From Actinomycetes bacterium (lineage in GTDB: Bacteria; Actinomycetota; Thermoleophilia; Gaiellales; Gaiellaceae), in assembly GCA_030624785.1 (NCBI GenBank), contig JAUXJK010000111.1:1-6811 (forward strand): a DNA stretch of 6,811 nt, in the 5' to 3' direction. The position numbers and the translations under genes are program-made. Below the pieces are notes generated by a model. It was given only the letters and a program-made list of their open reading frames with translations. It ran no database searches and was not told where the DNA came from. Positions 6,109 to 6,811 of the stretch are shown here, piece by piece; position 1 is the first letter of the stretch, and each line of letters opens with the position of its first letter.

Positions 6109-6648
6109 ATGAGCGACACGCCCCTGATCGACCCAACGGCACCCTCAGCCGAACGCCAAGCCAAGGCTGAACGGCCCGCGACACTCGACGGCGCCCGGGT
6201 CGGGCTTGTCGACGGCATGTTGAACCCGAGCGGCAACTGGGGACAGGGCCTCCTCGACGGCGTCGAGCGGCACCTGAGCGAGAGATTCGACGGTACGAGC
6301 TTCGCCCGGGTGTCCCGTCCGCAGCTGACGCCCAACCCACCCGACATCTGGGCGGAAGCCATGGCTGAGAAGTACTCGGCCCTCGTGATCGCGGCCGGCG
6401 ACTGAGCGACATGCTCGTCGCGCAGTATGCGCGACGCGATTGCCGCGGAACGCCGAGGCGTTCCGTGTGTACTGGTGTTGAACGGTGCGCTGGAGAGAAT
6501 CGTTGACGAGACGGCACGGGTCGTCTGCCTTCCCGATATGCCAGTCGTACCGATTGAGCAGACCCTGTTCGGATGCTCCCGCGAGGAAATCTCCGGCATC
6601 GGCCAGGCGCACGGCGACGCCGTAGAGCGCGCGCTCGTCGAGGCCTAG
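6109..6648 (+). CDS. UGSC-family selenoprotein with a U99-A-T-C102 motif
   Basis: This 179-residue protein is interrupted once by in-frame TGA at 6403-6405. The text around it, ALVIAAGD-[TGA]-ATCSSRSMRDAI, matches the UGSC family of (seleno)proteins, whose namesake motif is Sec (or Cys)-Gly-Ser-Cys. Here it is Sec99-Ala-Thr-Cys102, so the redox pair is kept but the two middle residues differ. Before it is LDGARVGLVDGMLNPSGNWG (26-45), a Rossmann-like first strand and loop; after it, GVPCVLVLNGALERIVDETA and a C-terminal helix with VERALVEA, ending TAG. The family resembles the selenoprotein B type of glycine/betaine reductases only in its short UxxC. The frame continues 80 codons after the TGA with no change in codon character, and a SECIS-like hairpin follows. 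The precise reaction is unknown; a thiol/selenol redox or reductase role is inferred. A nonsense mutant is the alternative. Confidence 0.9.
6403..6405 (+). other. In-frame TGA, proposed selenocysteine codon (U99)
   Basis: The TGA follows GGC-GAC (Gly97-Asp98) and lies three codons before TGC (Cys102), exactly the U of the family's UxxC motif. Translation stopped here would give a 98-residue fragment ending just before the active site. Confidence 0.88.
6403..6436 (+). promoter_or_regulatory. Bacterial SECIS-like stem-loop after the TGA of the UGSC-family gene
   Basis: CGTCGCGC (6416-6423) pairs over 8 bp without a mismatch with GCGCGACG (6429-6436) around the 5-nt loop AGTAT (6424-6428). The loop starts 19 nt after the TGA and has G as its second base, matching the described bacterial SECIS rule. 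This is the expected SelB binding site. A second inverted repeat lies a few bases further on. Confidence 0.8.
6446..6465 (+). repeat. Second perfect inverted repeat downstream of the SECIS hairpin
   Basis: CGGAACGCC (6446-6454) and GGCGTTCCG (6457-6465) are perfect reverse complements separated by GA. A realistic RNA hairpin would be 8 bp with a CGAG tetraloop. It begins 41 nt after the TGA and is coding for AERRGVP, so it may be an extra pausing element or a codon-composition coincidence. Confidence 0.5.
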
Positions 6649-6649
6649 G

Positions 6650-6811
6650 CTGAACTCGCTCAAAGCGCAGCTCGCGCGAACGCGCTCGCTCGCGGGGCGG
6701 CCCATCGCCGCCGGCTACGCGTTCATCATCACGGCAAACATCAACCTGGTCGCGTTCTTTACGCTGGCGCCGACATATCGCGACGATTTCGGCCACTCGA
6801 AGTTCGAAACG
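6650..6811 (+). CDS. MFS transporter, N-terminal fragment
   Basis: The first 54 codons of a gene that leaves the window. A basic N-terminus (KAQLARTRSLAGR) leads into a first membrane helix (residues about 19-40, IAAGYAFIITANINLVAFFT) and then LAPTYRDDFGHS, typical of the first helix and following loop of major facilitator superfamily carriers. No ATG, GTG or TTG occurs in this frame after the upstream in-frame stop (6623-6625). The likely start is CTG 6650-6652, one base after the UGSC-family TAG, with GAGG (6640-6643) 6 nt before it. That arrangement suggests co-translation with the selenoprotein gene. Substrate unknown; uptake of a compound processed by the neighbours is a reasonable guess. 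Confidence 0.75.
   Translation, partial: MNSLKAQLARTRSLAGRPIAAGYAFIITANINLVAFFTLAPTYRDDFGHSKFET

Noticed and set aside
6427..6648. A separate 73-codon gene beginning at ATG 6427
   Set aside because: This is the C-terminal half of the UGSC-family protein in the same frame as the upstream half. The ATG is inside the SECIS loop, without a Shine-Dalgarno site, and follows the UxxC motif.
1872..6648. Both TGA-containing genes as pseudogenes with nonsense mutations
   Set aside because: Each has exactly one TGA, exactly at a redox Cys position, with no other damage and with a SECIS-like hairpin at the correct distance. Two independent nonsense mutations doing this is improbable, though not excluded without the Sec machinery.
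1872..6648. Genome-wide TGA reassignment (to Trp or Gly)
   Set aside because: Trp is encoded by TGG throughout, Gly by GGN, the internal TGAs align to Cys positions, and TGA also ends the AhpD-like gene.

Overview
The window is GC-rich, tightly packed bacterial DNA with strongly GC-biased third codon positions. This and the GTG, TTG and possible CTG starts would suit a high-GC Gram-positive (actinobacterial or Thermoleophilia-like) or Chloroflexi-type chromosome, but there is no phylogenetic marker good enough to fix the taxon. There are no RNA genes, insertion sequences or CRISPR arrays.

Layout: the 3' end of an unrecognised plus-strand gene (2-485, apparently frameshifted at a run of five C) converges on a minus-strand block. 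Read in its own direction (right to left), that block is aat (leucyl/phenylalanyl-tRNA-protein transferase, 5008-4274), a fused double alpha/beta-hydrolase with GxHTG elbows (4228-2462), an AhpD-like carboxymuconolactone decarboxylase (CMD) family protein (2441-1872) and an amidase-signature enzyme (1870-533). Gaps are 45, 20 and 1 nt, so it looks like one transcription unit. Divergent from aat, across 40 bp, is a plus-strand unit: a 340-aa conserved protein of unknown function (5049-6071), a UGSC-family protein (6109-6648), and the first 54 codons of an MFS transporter (6650 to the window edge).

Main discovery: two of these genes, one in each divergent unit, are split by a single in-frame TGA exactly where the family has a redox Cys, and both are best read as selenoprotein genes. 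The AhpD-like protein has C81-F-F-U84, and the UGSC-family protein has U99-A-T-C102 (normally U/C-G-S-C). In both, the correct reading frame and recognisable family sequence continue after the TGA. Each TGA is followed by a stable stem-loop whose apical loop begins about 19-21 nt downstream and has G in its first two bases, the form of a bacterial SECIS element. An ordinary gene caller would break both into fragments.

The two units together look like an accessory catabolic or redox module: uptake (MFS), hydrolysis (amidase, alpha/beta-hydrolase) and two selenol/thiol redox proteins, with the 340-aa protein as probable UGSC partner. The substrate cannot be read from the sequence. The Sec machinery (SelA, SelB, SelC, SelD) is not in the window and must be elsewhere in the genome if the reading is right.
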